In this document: positions 1-8,071 of the stretch, piece after piece | Position numbering within the stretch: position 1 is the first letter of the stretch | Layout: each line of letters starts with the position of its first letter | Origin: Betaproteobacteria bacterium UBA7395 | GTDB taxonomy: Bacteria > Pseudomonadota > Gammaproteobacteria > Burkholderiales > Rhodocyclaceae | Reading direction: 5' to 3' | Assembly: GCA_002470165.1 (NCBI GenBank) | Contig: DKNF01000242.1 | Span: 1 to 20,513 of the forward strand | Length of the DNA stretch: 20,513 nucleotides | Position numbers and translations under genes: made by a program | Notes under the pieces: model-generated | Told to the model about the DNA's origin: nothing | The model's database searches: none | Seen by the model: the letters and a program-made list of their open reading frames with translations, nothing else

Positions 1-22
1 CAGTTTTCAACGAGCGTCAACA
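1..22. other. Possible end of another inserted element interrupting tnpA
   Basis: Read on the minus strand these 22 nt begin TGTTGACG and end GTTGAAAACTG. The translation after NLKYG becomes QVLTLVEN, where Tn21-type TnpA should continue towards a conserved FYTH-SDQY motif. Short repeats of the GTTGAAAACTGACC kind occur near the ends of some IS21-family elements, as I recall them, but too little is inside the window to decide. Alternatives are an assembly junction or a divergent TnpA. Confidence 0.35.
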
Positions 23-2132
23 CTTGGCCATACTTCAGGTTCACTTGGCCGGCGAACTGGCCTCGGCCGCCGGCCTTGAAGTTCTGGCCGTCCGACGATG
101 AGGTGGTGCCATCGCCCCAATAAGCAGCGAAGGGCTGGCGGAACTGCGCGTTGACCAACTCGGCCAGCCCAGCCGAGTAGGTTTCGTCGCGGATGTGCCA
201 CGCCTGCAACCAGGCCAGCTTGGCGTAGGTCGTGCCGGGGCAGGATTCCGCCATCTTGGAGAGGCCCAGGTTGATGGCGTCGGCCAGGATGGTGGTCAGC
301 AGCAGATGCTGGTCTTCGGCCGCCGTACCGCTCTTGAGATGCTTGAAGTGCTGCGTGAAGCCGGTCCAGCTATCGACTTCCAGCAGCAACTCGGTGATCT
401 TCAGGTGCGGCAACATGCCATACGCCTGCTGTATCAGCGCCTCGGCCTCGTCGGGCACGCCGTTGTCCAGTGGCGTGATCTTGAGGCGGCCGGCGCTGGT
501 GATCGCCGCGTCGGGCAGTTCGTTGGCGGCGGCGAGCCGTTCCACGGTGGCCAGCTCGCGTTCCAGCACAGCCAGCCGTGCCGCCAGGAAGCGTTCACAG
601 TCGGTTTCGACCGCGAGGCCCAGCTCCTGCTGCTGGCGCTGCGCCGCGAAGCGGGGCGCTGGCAGCAGGTATTCCTCGAAATCCTTGAACTGGCGCGATC
701 CCTGCACCCATATGTCACCCGAGCGTAGCGAGTTCTTTAGTTCCGACAACACGCATAGCTCGTAGAAACGCCGATCCAGGCCATCTTCCGTGCGCACCAG
801 GTTTTCCCAGCGCTTGCGCACGAACGACGTGGGCGCGTCGTCCGGCACCTTGCGCGCCTGACGGTCGTTCATCCCTTTGAGCACTTCGACGCCGGCCAGC
901 AGTTCGCGCGCTGCCGGCGCGGCCTTCACGGTCAATGCTTCCAGCAGGGTCGGCGTGTAGCGCCGGAGCTGGGTGAAGCCGTCACCGACCAGGGACAGGA
1001 AATCGAAGTCTTCCGGCCGGGCCAGCGTTTCCGCTTCAGTGATGCTTTCGCTGAATACATTCCAGGGGATGATCGCCTCGATGGCGGCGAACGGGTCGTA
1101 GCCCGATTGCTTGGCTTCCAGCAGGGCGCGCCCGATGCGCGAGTACAGCCGCACCTTGTCGTTGATCGCCTTGCCGGACTGCTGGAAGCGGTCGGCGTGG
1201 TTGCGCTTGGCTTTGCTGAATAGCGAGCCCATGAAACGGTCGTGCAGGTCGATGATTTCGTCGATCAGCGTAGCGCGGGTGTCAAGGATCACCGCGACCA
1301 AGGTTGCATGGCGACGGTTCAGCTCCAGGTCGCGCAGGTGCTGTGCCGTCATTTGTCCGCCTTCACGGGCGAGCTTCAGTAGGCGGTTCTGGTGAATGGC
1401 GTGTTCCAGGTCGCCCGGCAGCGCCAGGTCGCGGATGGTTTTCAGCCGTTCCAGGTGGGCCAGCACATGCTTGGGCTTCGGCGGGCCGGGCGGCTGGCGT
1501 AGCCAGATCAGCCCGCTGCCCTTGGTGCCCTCGCGGATCGCCAGCAGGCCTTCGAGCAAGCGGCGGTGGAAATCACCAAGCGGCGCGGTGAGCGCTTCAT
1601 AGACTTGGCGCGTGCCACGTGTCAGCGCCTCGCTGCACACGCGCTCGATGACATCGACGGTCGGAAGGATGATGCGTTGCTGCCGCAGCAACTCGACCAG
1701 CGCTTCGGCCAGCACGATACCCCGGTCGGTCTGCTGGGCCAGATCAGCGAGCAGGTGGACGAAGTGCCGATAGTCAGCGACAGCGAACGGCGTCAGCTTC
1801 AGCCACGCCTGCAACTCCAACAGATGCTCGCGCCGGGTTTCCGGCCGCTGCGCGTACTGCGGCCAGATGTCCGGCTCGATGCGCAACTGGCGGCCGACGA
1901 TGTTCAGCAGGGAGGCGGGCGGCTCTGCATCAGTCGGCAGGGCAAAGCCGGGATAACGCAGGTAGCATAACTGCACCGCGAAGCCGAGTCGGTTGTGGCT
2001 GCCGCGCCGCTGGCGGATCACCGATAGGTCGGGTTCGGCAAAGGTGTAATGCTGAATGAGTTCGTCGTCGGTGGTCGGGAAGGCGAGCAGGCCGGTGCGC
2101 TCAGTTGGCGTCAGTAAATTGCGACGGGGCAT
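1..2132 (-). CDS. tnpA: Tn3-family transposase TnpA (Tn21-type), N-terminal ~710 residues, runs off window
   Basis: This is the DDE transposase that cuts and joins the 38-bp ends of a Tn3-family replicative transposon. The frame is open from ATG at 2132 ([19 protein letters not shown]) to the window edge. It matches the Tn21/Tn1721 TnpA family throughout: an N-terminal region with [20 protein letters not shown], the central [20 protein letters not shown] block, then [19 protein letters not shown] and [18 protein letters not shown]. The first catalytic Asp is visible in [14 protein letters not shown] (about residue 674). The other two acidic residues lie beyond the window. The start lies 2 bp after the tnpR stop, so the two are co-transcribed. 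The last eight codons, after NLKYG, do not resemble the family, which has a conserved FYTH segment there, so the gene may be broken at about nt 22. Family members are about 990 aa. Confidence 0.93.
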   Translation of the reverse strand, partial: MPRRNLLTPTERTGLLAFPTTDDELIQHYTFAEPDLSVIRQRRGSHNRLGFAVQLCYLRYPGFALPTDAEPPASLLNIVGRQLRIEPDIWPQYAQRPETRREHLLELQAWLKLTPFAVADYRHFVHLLADLAQQTDRGIVLAEALVELLRQQRIILPTVDVIERVCSEALTRGTRQVYEALTAPLGDFHRRLLEGLLAIREGTKGSGLIWLRQPPGPPKPKHVLAHLERLKTIRDLALPGDLEHAIHQNRLLKLAREGGQMTAQHLRDLELNRRHATLVAVILDTRATLIDEIIDLHDRFMGSLFSKAKRNHADRFQQSGKAINDKVRLYSRIGRALLEAKQSGYDPFAAIEAIIPWNVFSESITEAETLARPEDFDFLSLVGDGFTQLRRYTPTLLEALTVKAAPAARELLAGVEVLKGMNDRQARKVPDDAPTSFVRKRWENLVRTEDGLDRRFYELCVLSELKNSLRSGDIWVQGSRQFKDFEEYLLPAPRFAAQRQQQELGLAVETDCERFLAARLAVLERELATVERLAAANELPDAAITSAGRLKITPLDNGVPDEAEALIQQAYGMLPHLKITELLLEVDSWTGFTQHFKHLKSGTAAEDQHLLLTTILADAINLGLSKMAESCPGTTYAKLAWLQAWHIRDETYSAGLAELVNAQFRQPFAAYWGDGTTSSSDGQNFKAGGRGQFAGQVNLKYGQVLTLVEN

Positions 2133-2134
2133 GG

Positions 2135-2695
2135 TCAGTCATCCGTTCTCAGATACTGGTACAGGGTTTCGCGGCTGATGCCGAACTCGCGGGCAAGTTG
2201 TGCCTTCTTTTCGCCGGCCGCAGCGCGACGCCGCAACTCAGCCACCCGCTCCGGCGCGAGCGCCTTCTTGCGGCCCCGATAGGCCCCGCGCTGCTTGGCG
2301 AGCGCGATGCCCTCGCGCTGCCGCTCGCGGATCAGGGCGCGCTCGAACTCGGCGAATGCGCCCATCACCGAGAGCATCAGGTTTGCCATCGGCGAGTCCT
2401 CGCCGGTGAAGGTCAAGTGTTCTTTGACGAACTCGATGCGCACGCCGCGTTGCGTGAGGCCCTGCACCAAGCGGCGCAGATCGTCCAGGTTGCGGGCCAG
2501 GCGGTCCATGCTGTGCACCACCACCGTGTCACCCTCGCGCACGAACCCGAGCAGCGCGTCGAGCTGCGGACGCTGCGTGTCCTTGCCCGACGCCTTGTCG
2601 GTGAACACCTTGTCCACCTGGACCTGTTCCAGTTGCCGTTCCGGGTTCTGGTCGAAGCTGCTGACGCGGACGTAGCCGATGCGATGCCCCTGCAA
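2135..2695 (-). CDS. tnpR: Serine resolvase TnpR of the Tn21 subgroup
   Basis: This site-specific recombinase resolves the cointegrates formed during replicative transposition, acting at res just upstream. It has the N-terminal catalytic domain with the nucleophile serine in [18 protein letters not shown], the [18 protein letters not shown] block, [20 protein letters not shown] and [13 protein letters not shown], and a C-terminal helix-turn-helix ([18 protein letters not shown]). I chose the TTG at 2693-2695: it has a GGGAGG ribosome site 4 bp upstream, gives 186 aa (the Tn21 TnpR length), and starts at [11 protein letters not shown] as family members do. An in-frame ATG at 2755 would add 20 unrelated residues and overlap the promoter and res. 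The stop is 2 bp before tnpA. Confidence 0.95.
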   Translation of the reverse strand: MQGHRIGYVRVSSFDQNPERQLEQVQVDKVFTDKASGKDTQRPQLDALLGFVREGDTVVVHSMDRLARNLDDLRRLVQGLTQRGVRIEFVKEHLTFTGEDSPMANLMLSVMGAFAEFERALIRERQREGIALAKQRGAYRGRKKALAPERVAELRRRAAAGEKKAQLAREFGISRETLYQYLRTDD

Positions 2696-2711
2696 GATGC
2701 CTCCCGAGCTG

Positions 2712-2838
2712 AAAGTGTCAGGCAGAAATCTATGGCCTTGTGCGGCATACGTCAAGAAATTGCAATCGCGGCTCTATTCTGACGCTTCCAGATGGCTTAG
2801 CCTGACATCCGGTTAGGGTGTAGCTCAAAATGACACCA
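2712..2838. other. Putative res site (resolvase binding and recombination region)
   Basis: The stretch between tnpR and the cargo holds a cluster of TGTCA/TGACA-type half-site motifs: TGTCA at 2716-2720, GTCAA at 2751-2755, TGACG at 2780-2784, TGACA at 2803-2807 and TGACA at 2831-2835. Tn21-group res sites consist of three resolvase-binding subsites in about 120-130 bp just upstream of tnpR, with crossover in the subsite farthest from tnpR, here about 2803-2835. Position and length fit well. Subsite borders are inferred, not demonstrated. Confidence 0.6.
2727..2755 (-). promoter_or_regulatory. Sigma-70-type promoter of tnpR-tnpA
   Basis: On the minus strand there is a -35 of TTGACG (2750-2755), a 17-bp spacer and a -10 of TAGATT (2727-2732). 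It lies inside the res-like region, as in related transposons, where resolvase binding also represses its own promoter. The predicted transcript starts about 25 nt before the TTG start of tnpR. Confidence 0.55.
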
Positions 2839-2864
2839 TGAGGCCACACAACGAAAATCCGCTA

Positions 2865-2926
2865 TTCGGGAAGCACGAACCAAAACCATGGGCTTGTCGC
2901 CTTTTTGGCTTTTTATGCTTCCCGAA
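2865..2926. repeat. 11-bp perfect inverted repeat between res and the efflux operon
   Basis: The arms TTCGGGAAGCA (2865-2875) and TGCTTCCCGAA (2916-2926) are perfect complements around a 40-nt loop containing A/T-rich runs. It sits 14 bp beyond the stop of the last efflux-operon gene (127 aa, leftward), where a transcription terminator would be expected. No clear U-tract follows either arm, so it could instead be an RNA-processing or stabilising hairpin, or a leftover insertion scar. Confidence 0.45.
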
Positions 2927-2939
2927 ACAGGCTCGCCTT

Positions 2940-3323
2940 CTACTTCAACACGAAGCGAACCGTTGCCGGGGCTTTGCCCGGGACGGATACGAAGGCCACA
3001 ATCTTGCTGTTGGCAAGTTTGAAACTGCCTGTGGCCTCCAGTTGCTGACCAGCCGGTTTCAACTCGACTTCCTGCTTGTCGGCGCCGACGAGGATGGTCA
3101 GTTTGGCGTTGGTCTTTGAAACATCCACTGGCTTGCCATGATCGCGCAAATACAACTGAATCAAATCCGGCTTGGCAACCAGTTCGTAATCCATATCCTT
3201 GACCTCACTGACCACGCCACCGTGGAGCGGCTTGTGTTCGTGATCGTGCTCGTGGCCACCAGCGGCGAAGGCAAGGCCGGATATGGAGAAGGCAAAAGCG
3301 GCGAGAAGATGAATCGGTTTCAT
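2940..3323 (-). CDS. Small His-rich periplasmic protein, last gene of the czc-type operon (127 aa)
   Basis: This is an exported protein with no function I can name. Residues 1-20 form a signal peptide (MKPIHLLAAFAFSISGLAFA); the mature N-terminus is His-rich (GGHEHDHEHKPLHGG), suggesting metal binding in the periplasm. The rest looks like a single compact beta-rich domain (YELVAKPDLIQLYLRDHGKP, then EVELKPAGQQLEATGSF). That domain aligns with residues 52-130 of the 186-aa protein encoded earlier in the same operon. I chose the ATG at 3323 because AGGAAA precedes it at good spacing and a signal peptide starts there; the upstream in-frame ATG at 3365 lies inside czcA. It begins 25 bp after the czcA stop. 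A metal-chaperone or pump-accessory role is inferred from context only. Confidence 0.8.
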   Translation of the reverse strand: MKPIHLLAAFAFSISGLAFAAGGHEHDHEHKPLHGGVVSEVKDMDYELVAKPDLIQLYLRDHGKPVDVSKTNAKLTILVGADKQEVELKPAGQQLEATGSFKLANSKIVAFVSVPGKAPATVRFVLK

Positions 3324-3348
3324 GAGATTTCCTTTCGTTGAGTAATAA

Positions 3349-6300
3349 TCAAAGCGCACCGGCATCGCGGTCGGCCATCAGGCGTTCCACATCCTTGCGG
3401 CCAAACAGCCAGAACATGGCAGGTGTCAGGAAGGTGTCGAGCAGGGTTGAACTGATCAGGCCAGAGAAGATGACCACCGCCACCGGATGCAAAATTTCCG
3501 TACCCGGCCGCTCGGCCTCGAACAGCAGCGGCGCCAGCGCGAAGGCGGTGACCAGCGCCGTCATCAAGACGGGCGCAAGACGTTCCAGCGAGCCGCGCAG
3601 GATCATCTGGTGGTCGAAGTTCTCGCCTTCCATGCGCATCAGGTTGATGTAGTGGCTGACCTTGAGGATGCCGTTGCGCACCGAAATGCCGGCCAGCGTG
3701 ATGAAACCGACCAGCGCGGCGACCGACAGCGGCTGCCCGGAAAGCCACAAGCCGAGCACCGCGCCGACCAGTGCCAGCGGAATGTTGGCCATGATCAGCG
3801 CCGATAGCACGACCGATTTGTAGCGGCTGAACAGCACCACGAACATCAGCACCAGCGAGACGATGGAGAGCAGGCCAACCAGCCGCGACGCCTCCTCCTG
3901 CGCCTGGAACTGCCCACCCAGGGTGATGAAGTAGCCCTCCGGCAGCTTGCTGTCGCCGACCACCTTACGGATGTCCTCGACGATCTCGGACAGCGCCCGC
4001 CCTTGGGCGTTGGCTGAAAGCACGATGCGCCGCTTGCCGTCGTCGCGGCTGACCTGGTTCGGCCCGTCGCCGTCCTCGATGGTGGCGATTTTGGCCAAGG
4101 GAATCGGCCCACCGGGCGTTTCCAGCAAGATCTGCCCCAGCCCTTGCAACGAGCGGGACGACTCGGGCAAGCGCACAACCAGCGCAAAGCGCCGACCGCC
4201 CTCGACCACCTGCGTTACCTTTTCGCCTTCGACCAGGCTTTGCAGCGTCGCCAGAATCTGCGGCGTCGGCACGCCGTACTGTGCAGCCGTCGCGTAATTG
4301 ACGCTGACCTTGATCTGCGGCGCCAGCACCTGCTTCTCGATTTCCAGATCGGCGATGCCGGGGATACCGGCCAGTCTGCCGCGCAAGACGTCGGCCTGAC
4401 CGCGTAGGGTGTCCAAGTCATCGCCAAAAATCTTGATGGCGATCTGCGAACGCACCCCGGACAGCATGTGGTCGATACGGTGCGAGATGGGCTGGCCAAT
4501 GGCTATCGCCGCCGGCAGGTTGATCAGGCGGGCGCGAATGTCCGCCGAAATCTCATCCATTGTGCGCGTCATTTCGGACGCCGGTTTCAGACCGACATCC
4601 AGTTCGCTAACATGAACACCTTCAGCATGCTCATCCAGTTCCGCCCGGCCGCTGCGTCGCCCGACGTGCACCACTTCAGGCACCGCCTTGACCAGCACCT
4701 CGGCCTGTTGCGCCAGAGCCGACGACTCGGCCAGCGTGACGCCGGGGTTGAGGCGCATGCCAATCAGCAGCGTCCCCTCATTGAAGGGCGGCAGGAAAGT
4801 CTTGGGGAAGAAGGGCACCGCGACTGCTGCCACCAAAATAGCGACGGCACCGGCCGCCAACGCCGCTTTGGGATGGTTGAGCACCGTCTGCAAACTGCGG
4901 CCGTAGCCGGCCTTCAGCCAGGCCAGCAGTTTCGTGTCGCCATGATCGAGCGACTTCATGCTTGGCAACAGGTAGAAGGAGAGCACCGGCGTCACCGTCA
5001 CCGACACCACCAGCGAAGCCAGCGTCGAAACGATGAAAGCGATGCCGAGCGGCACGAACAAGCGCCCTTCCATGCCGGGCAGCGCGAAGAGCGGCAGGAA
5101 AACCAGCACGATGATGATCGTTGCGTAGAGGATGGCTGAACGCACCTCCATCGTCGCATGGGCCACCAGTTCAATCGGGTGCATCCGGTGATCGTGGTGT
5201 TTGGCCCGGTCCTCCTTTAGCCGTCGCAGCACGTTCTCGACACCGACTACCGCGTCATCGACCAGGCCACCGATGGCGATGGCCAGGCCACCAAGGGTCA
5301 TGGTGTTAATCGACAAGCCGTAATAGTCAAAAACCAGCGCCGTCATGAAAATCGACACCGGGATAGCGGTTAGGGCGATCACCGTCGGGCGCAAGGTGCC
5401 CAGAAAGAAGAACAGGATGACCGCGACGAAGACCGATGCCCCGATCAGCTTGCCTTGCAGCGTGCTGATCGACGACTCGATGAAACTCGCCTGGCGGAAA
5501 GTCACCTTGGGCGCCTCCATACCGGCTGGCAGCGATTTCTTCAGATCCTCCACGGCGGCCTCGATGCTCCGGGTCAGATGGATGGTATCGGCCGTCGGCT
5601 GCTTCTGGATGCCCAGAATCACCGCCGGTTTGCCCTCGAAACCGGCATCGCCCCGCTTGATGGCCGGTGCGAAGGTCACGTCGGCGATTTGCCGCAATAA
5701 AACGGGTTGACCGTGGCGGGCCGTCAGCGCCAGGTTCTTCAGGTCATCCAGACGCGACGTGCGGCCGAGATGGCGAATCAGGTATTCGCGCCCGTTGAGT
5801 TCCAGGAAGCCGCCGGAGGTGTTGGCCGAGTAGCCCTTGAGCGCCCCGGTTAACTGCTCGTGTGTGATACCCAGTTCCGCCATGCGTGTCGTGTTCGGTT
5901 GCACCTGGAACTGGCGGACCTCGCCGCCGATGGGGATCACCTGAGCCACACCGGCGATGGCCATCAGACGCGGACGCAGCACCCAGTCGGCGTATTCGCG
6001 CACCTGCATCGGCGAAATCTTCGCCGTGTCGATGGGAATGGCGATCTGCATGATTTCGCCCATGATCGAACTGATCGGCCCCATGCGCGGCGTGACGCCC
6101 GCTGGCAGCCCTTCCTCCATCGAGGAAAGACGTTCAGACACCATCTGCCTAGCCCGGAAAATCTCTGTTTTCCAGTTGAAGGTCACATAAATGAAAGAGA
6201 GGCCGGCGCTGGAGACCGAGCGCACGCTTTCCACCCCTGGCAGACCGTTCATGGTCGTTTCCAGCGGGAAGGTGATCAGTTGTTCCACTTCCTCGGCGGC

Positions 6301-6468
6301 CATACCGCCGGACTCGGTCATGATGGTGACCGTCGGTTTGTTGAGGTCCGGAAACACATCCACCGGTGTGCGGGAGAGCGTGAATGCCCCATAAGCCATC
6401 AGCACCAAGCTGGCGATGATGACCAGCAGGCGGTTGGCAAGGCTGTTGTCGAGAAGCCACTTGAACAT
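3349..6468 (-). CDS. czcA: Heavy-metal efflux RND pump, CzcA/CusA family (1039 aa)
   Basis: This is the inner-membrane proton/metal antiporter of a tripartite efflux system. The length is right for the HME-RND family. It has an N-terminal membrane helix (residues 10-28), a first periplasmic porter region with GLPGVESVRSVSSAGLS (75-90), a membrane bundle from about 338, and the proton-relay helix AIGGLVDDAVVGVEN (398-412) with paired Asp404-Asp405. A His-rich loop (KHHDHRMH, 423-430) follows. A second periplasmic region carries RIDHMLSG (664-671), and a second membrane bundle ends near 1020. The proton-relay motif differs from the DFG-DGA form of classical CzcA and the DAA form of CusA, so the substrate is uncertain; the name is by family. 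It starts 12 bp after the czcB stop. Confidence 0.93.
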   Translation of the reverse strand: MFKWLLDNSLANRLLVIIASLVLMAYGAFTLSRTPVDVFPDLNKPTVTIMTESGGMAAEEVEQLITFPLETTMNGLPGVESVRSVSSAGLSFIYVTFNWKTEIFRARQMVSERLSSMEEGLPAGVTPRMGPISSIMGEIMQIAIPIDTAKISPMQVREYADWVLRPRLMAIAGVAQVIPIGGEVRQFQVQPNTTRMAELGITHEQLTGALKGYSANTSGGFLELNGREYLIRHLGRTSRLDDLKNLALTARHGQPVLLRQIADVTFAPAIKRGDAGFEGKPAVILGIQKQPTADTIHLTRSIEAAVEDLKKSLPAGMEAPKVTFRQASFIESSISTLQGKLIGASVFVAVILFFFLGTLRPTVIALTAIPVSIFMTALVFDYYGLSINTMTLGGLAIAIGGLVDDAVVGVENVLRRLKEDRAKHHDHRMHPIELVAHATMEVRSAILYATIIIVLVFLPLFALPGMEGRLFVPLGIAFIVSTLASLVVSVTVTPVLSFYLLPSMKSLDHGDTKLLAWLKAGYGRSLQTVLNHPKAALAAGAVAILVAAVAVPFFPKTFLPPFNEGTLLIGMRLNPGVTLAESSALAQQAEVLVKAVPEVVHVGRRSGRAELDEHAEGVHVSELDVGLKPASEMTRTMDEISADIRARLINLPAAIAIGQPISHRIDHMLSGVRSQIAIKIFGDDLDTLRGQADVLRGRLAGIPGIADLEIEKQVLAPQIKVSVNYATAAQYGVPTPQILATLQSLVEGEKVTQVVEGGRRFALVVRLPESSRSLQGLGQILLETPGGPIPLAKIATIEDGDGPNQVSRDDGKRRIVLSANAQGRALSEIVEDIRKVVGDSKLPEGYFITLGGQFQAQEEASRLVGLLSIVSLVLMFVVLFSRYKSVVLSALIMANIPLALVGAVLGLWLSGQPLSVAALVGFITLAGISVRNGILKVSHYINLMRMEGENFDHQMILRGSLERLAPVLMTALVTAFALAPLLFEAERPGTEILHPVAVVIFSGLISSTLLDTFLTPAMFWLFGRKDVERLMADRDAGAL

Positions 6469-6480
6469 GATTGGCTCCGC

Positions 6481-7503
6481 TCAGCGTATCTGGTTAATCA
6501 GAGTGGCCGCGCGGACGGCAACCCGATCCCCGGCTTTCAGACCGCTGGTCACCGCCACGTGGGTGCCGTCCAGCGGCTCGGCGGTGACTGTGCGCGGCTC
6601 AAAGCGTTCCGGCGCCGTCTTGACCCAGACGATGCTCTGGTTCGCAGGGTTCTTCATTAGCGCCGCCATCGGCACGCGGATGCCCGGCACCGTGCTGCGC
6701 GTCTGCACGAAGACCCGAACTGGCTGGCCGACGGCCAACGCCGCCAAAGCGCCGCCTTCACCCCGGAAGGTCAGCGGCAGTGCCTGCTCACGCAGGCTGC
6801 GGGCGACGCCGACTAGGCGTAGCGGCAGCTTCTGCTCACCAACGGCAACAAAGGCACCAGCCACATCGCTGGCGACGGCCATATCGAAAGCCAGCGCCTC
6901 GATCAGCATGCGTTCCGGATTGACGATCTCGAACAGGGTTTCGCGGGCTTCGAGCACCTGACCGGAAACGACGTTGGCCGAGGCGATAACGCCACTGACC
7001 GGCGCCACCAGTTGTTCGTTGGCCACGGCGGCCTCGGCTTCCTCGATGAGCTTGCGCGGCACGGTATCGGACAGTTCGCGTAGGCGGCGCAGGCGGCTTT
7101 CCGCCAGCGAGCGGCTATTGCCGCCGACTTCTGGCGTCACGTAAGCCAGCACCTCTCCTTTCTTGACCTGCTGGCCGGGCAGCGGCAGACCGCGTGGCCC
7201 CGGCGTGACACGGCCGGCGACGATGGCCTGCACTTTGCCGCCGGCATTCGGGTCCATGACCACCTTGCCGGCCAGTTCATGGGTACGGGGCAGTTCGCCG
7301 GGTTCAACCAGCAGGGTACGAACACCGATCTGGCGTTGCGCCGGTTTGGGCAGGAAGACGCTGCCGTCCGGCTGGCGTTTCGGGCCGTTGCCGCTGGCAA
7401 CGGGCGGGGCGTCGCCGTGGTCATGGCCGTCGCCGGCCAGAGCCGGCATTGGAGAGAACAAGAGGGAAAGGCAAAGGGCGCTCAATAACAGACGGGGCTT
7501 CAT
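6481..7503 (-). CDS. czcB: RND efflux periplasmic adaptor (membrane-fusion protein), CzcB/CusB-like (340 aa)
   Basis: This protein links the inner-membrane pump to the outer-membrane factor. It has a signal peptide (1-23, ending PALA), a mature His-rich N-terminus (GDGHDHGDAPP, 24-34), a barrel strand region around GVRTLLVEPGELPRTHELAG, and two lipoyl half-motifs: GRVTPGPRGLPLPGQQVKKG (97-116) and APVSGVIASANVVSGQVLE (167-185). C-terminal beta-barrel and membrane-proximal domains follow, with LKAGDRVAV near the end. The helical hairpin between the lipoyl halves is only about 36 residues (128-163), much shorter than in typical adaptors. The start overlaps the stop of the upstream 186-aa gene by 4 bp, indicating translational coupling. 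Confidence 0.9.
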   Translation of the reverse strand: MKPRLLLSALCLSLLFSPMPALAGDGHDHGDAPPVASGNGPKRQPDGSVFLPKPAQRQIGVRTLLVEPGELPRTHELAGKVVMDPNAGGKVQAIVAGRVTPGPRGLPLPGQQVKKGEVLAYVTPEVGGNSRSLAESRLRRLRELSDTVPRKLIEEAEAAVANEQLVAPVSGVIASANVVSGQVLEARETLFEIVNPERMLIEALAFDMAVASDVAGAFVAVGEQKLPLRLVGVARSLREQALPLTFRGEGGALAALAVGQPVRVFVQTRSTVPGIRVPMAALMKNPANQSIVWVKTAPERFEPRTVTAEPLDGTHVAVTSGLKAGDRVAVRAATLINQIR

Positions 7504-8060
7504 GCGGCACCTCCGAAATGCGGTTTACGGGAAGCACGCAGGCGGCGCAATAGAGCGGCAAGGATCAACAGCCCCCCTCCGGCGGCACCACCCCACAGGG
7601 CGTATTCCTTCCAGCCATGTGTGTGGGCGGTCGTTTCGGCATGCGCCTCCTCGTGCATGTCGAGTTCACCAGCCAGCAAGTCGGTTTCCTCGCCGGCGAT
7701 AACGGTCGCCGCGACCGACACGACCCCCGGCTTGAGTTCCTGCGCCAGCGTCGCCTCGAACTCCCCGTCGGCATGCGGTTCGACGGGGACTTTGACGCCG
7801 CCGAGTTCCAGTTCGAGCTGGGCGTTTTTGACCGGGCTGCCGTCGGCATAGCGGTCGAGATAGAGCGTCAGTTGCTTGCCATTGACGACGCCGACCAGTT
7901 CAAAGGTTTCGGACGTTGCCGCAAAACGTGGCGCGGCGGGACCGGCGGATGAAGCAGGCGCCTCGCCGTGGTCGTGCCCGTCACCGGCCCAGGCCAGTGG
8001 CGCGGCCAAGGCGATCCAGGCGGCCCATCCCAAAGCGGCCAGCGTGTTTGTTGCTCTCAT
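7500..8060 (-). CDS. Membrane-anchored periplasmic protein with His-rich ends (186 aa), czc operon
   Basis: Unnamed accessory protein. A signal peptide spans 1-25 (ends APLAWA) and the mature N-terminus GDGHDHGEAP nearly repeats that of the adjacent CzcB. Residues 52-130 form one domain (FELVGVVNGKQLTLYLDRYA, then VPVEPHADGEFEATL). A second His/Glu-rich stretch (DMHEEAHAETTAHTHGW, 134-150) follows, then a C-terminal membrane helix (about 153-172) with a basic tail RRLRASRK. Such domains also occur fused to the N-terminus of some CzcB-like adaptors, as I recall, which fits its place directly before czcB. I chose the ATG at 8060 because GAGGAA lies 7 bp upstream; an ATG at 8075 overlapping the czcC stop would add five residues. 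Confidence 0.8.
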   Translation of the reverse strand: MRATNTLAALGWAAWIALAAPLAWAGDGHDHGEAPASSAGPAAPRFAATSETFELVGVVNGKQLTLYLDRYADGSPVKNAQLELELGGVKVPVEPHADGEFEATLAQELKPGVVSVAATVIAGEETDLLAGELDMHEEAHAETTAHTHGWKEYALWGGAAGGGLLILAALLRRLRASRKPHFGGAA

Positions 8061-8071
8061 GTTCGGGTTCC

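Noticed and set aside
2695..2755. Longer tnpR start at ATG 2755 adding 20 residues
   Set aside because: The extra residues are not family-like and the region holds the -35/-10 and resolvase sites; TTG at 2695 has a strong ribosome site and gives the standard 186 aa.
4468..6660. Rightward frames of 223 and 266 codons opposite czcA
   Set aside because: His/Arg-rich shadow translations antisense to the intact RND pump gene.
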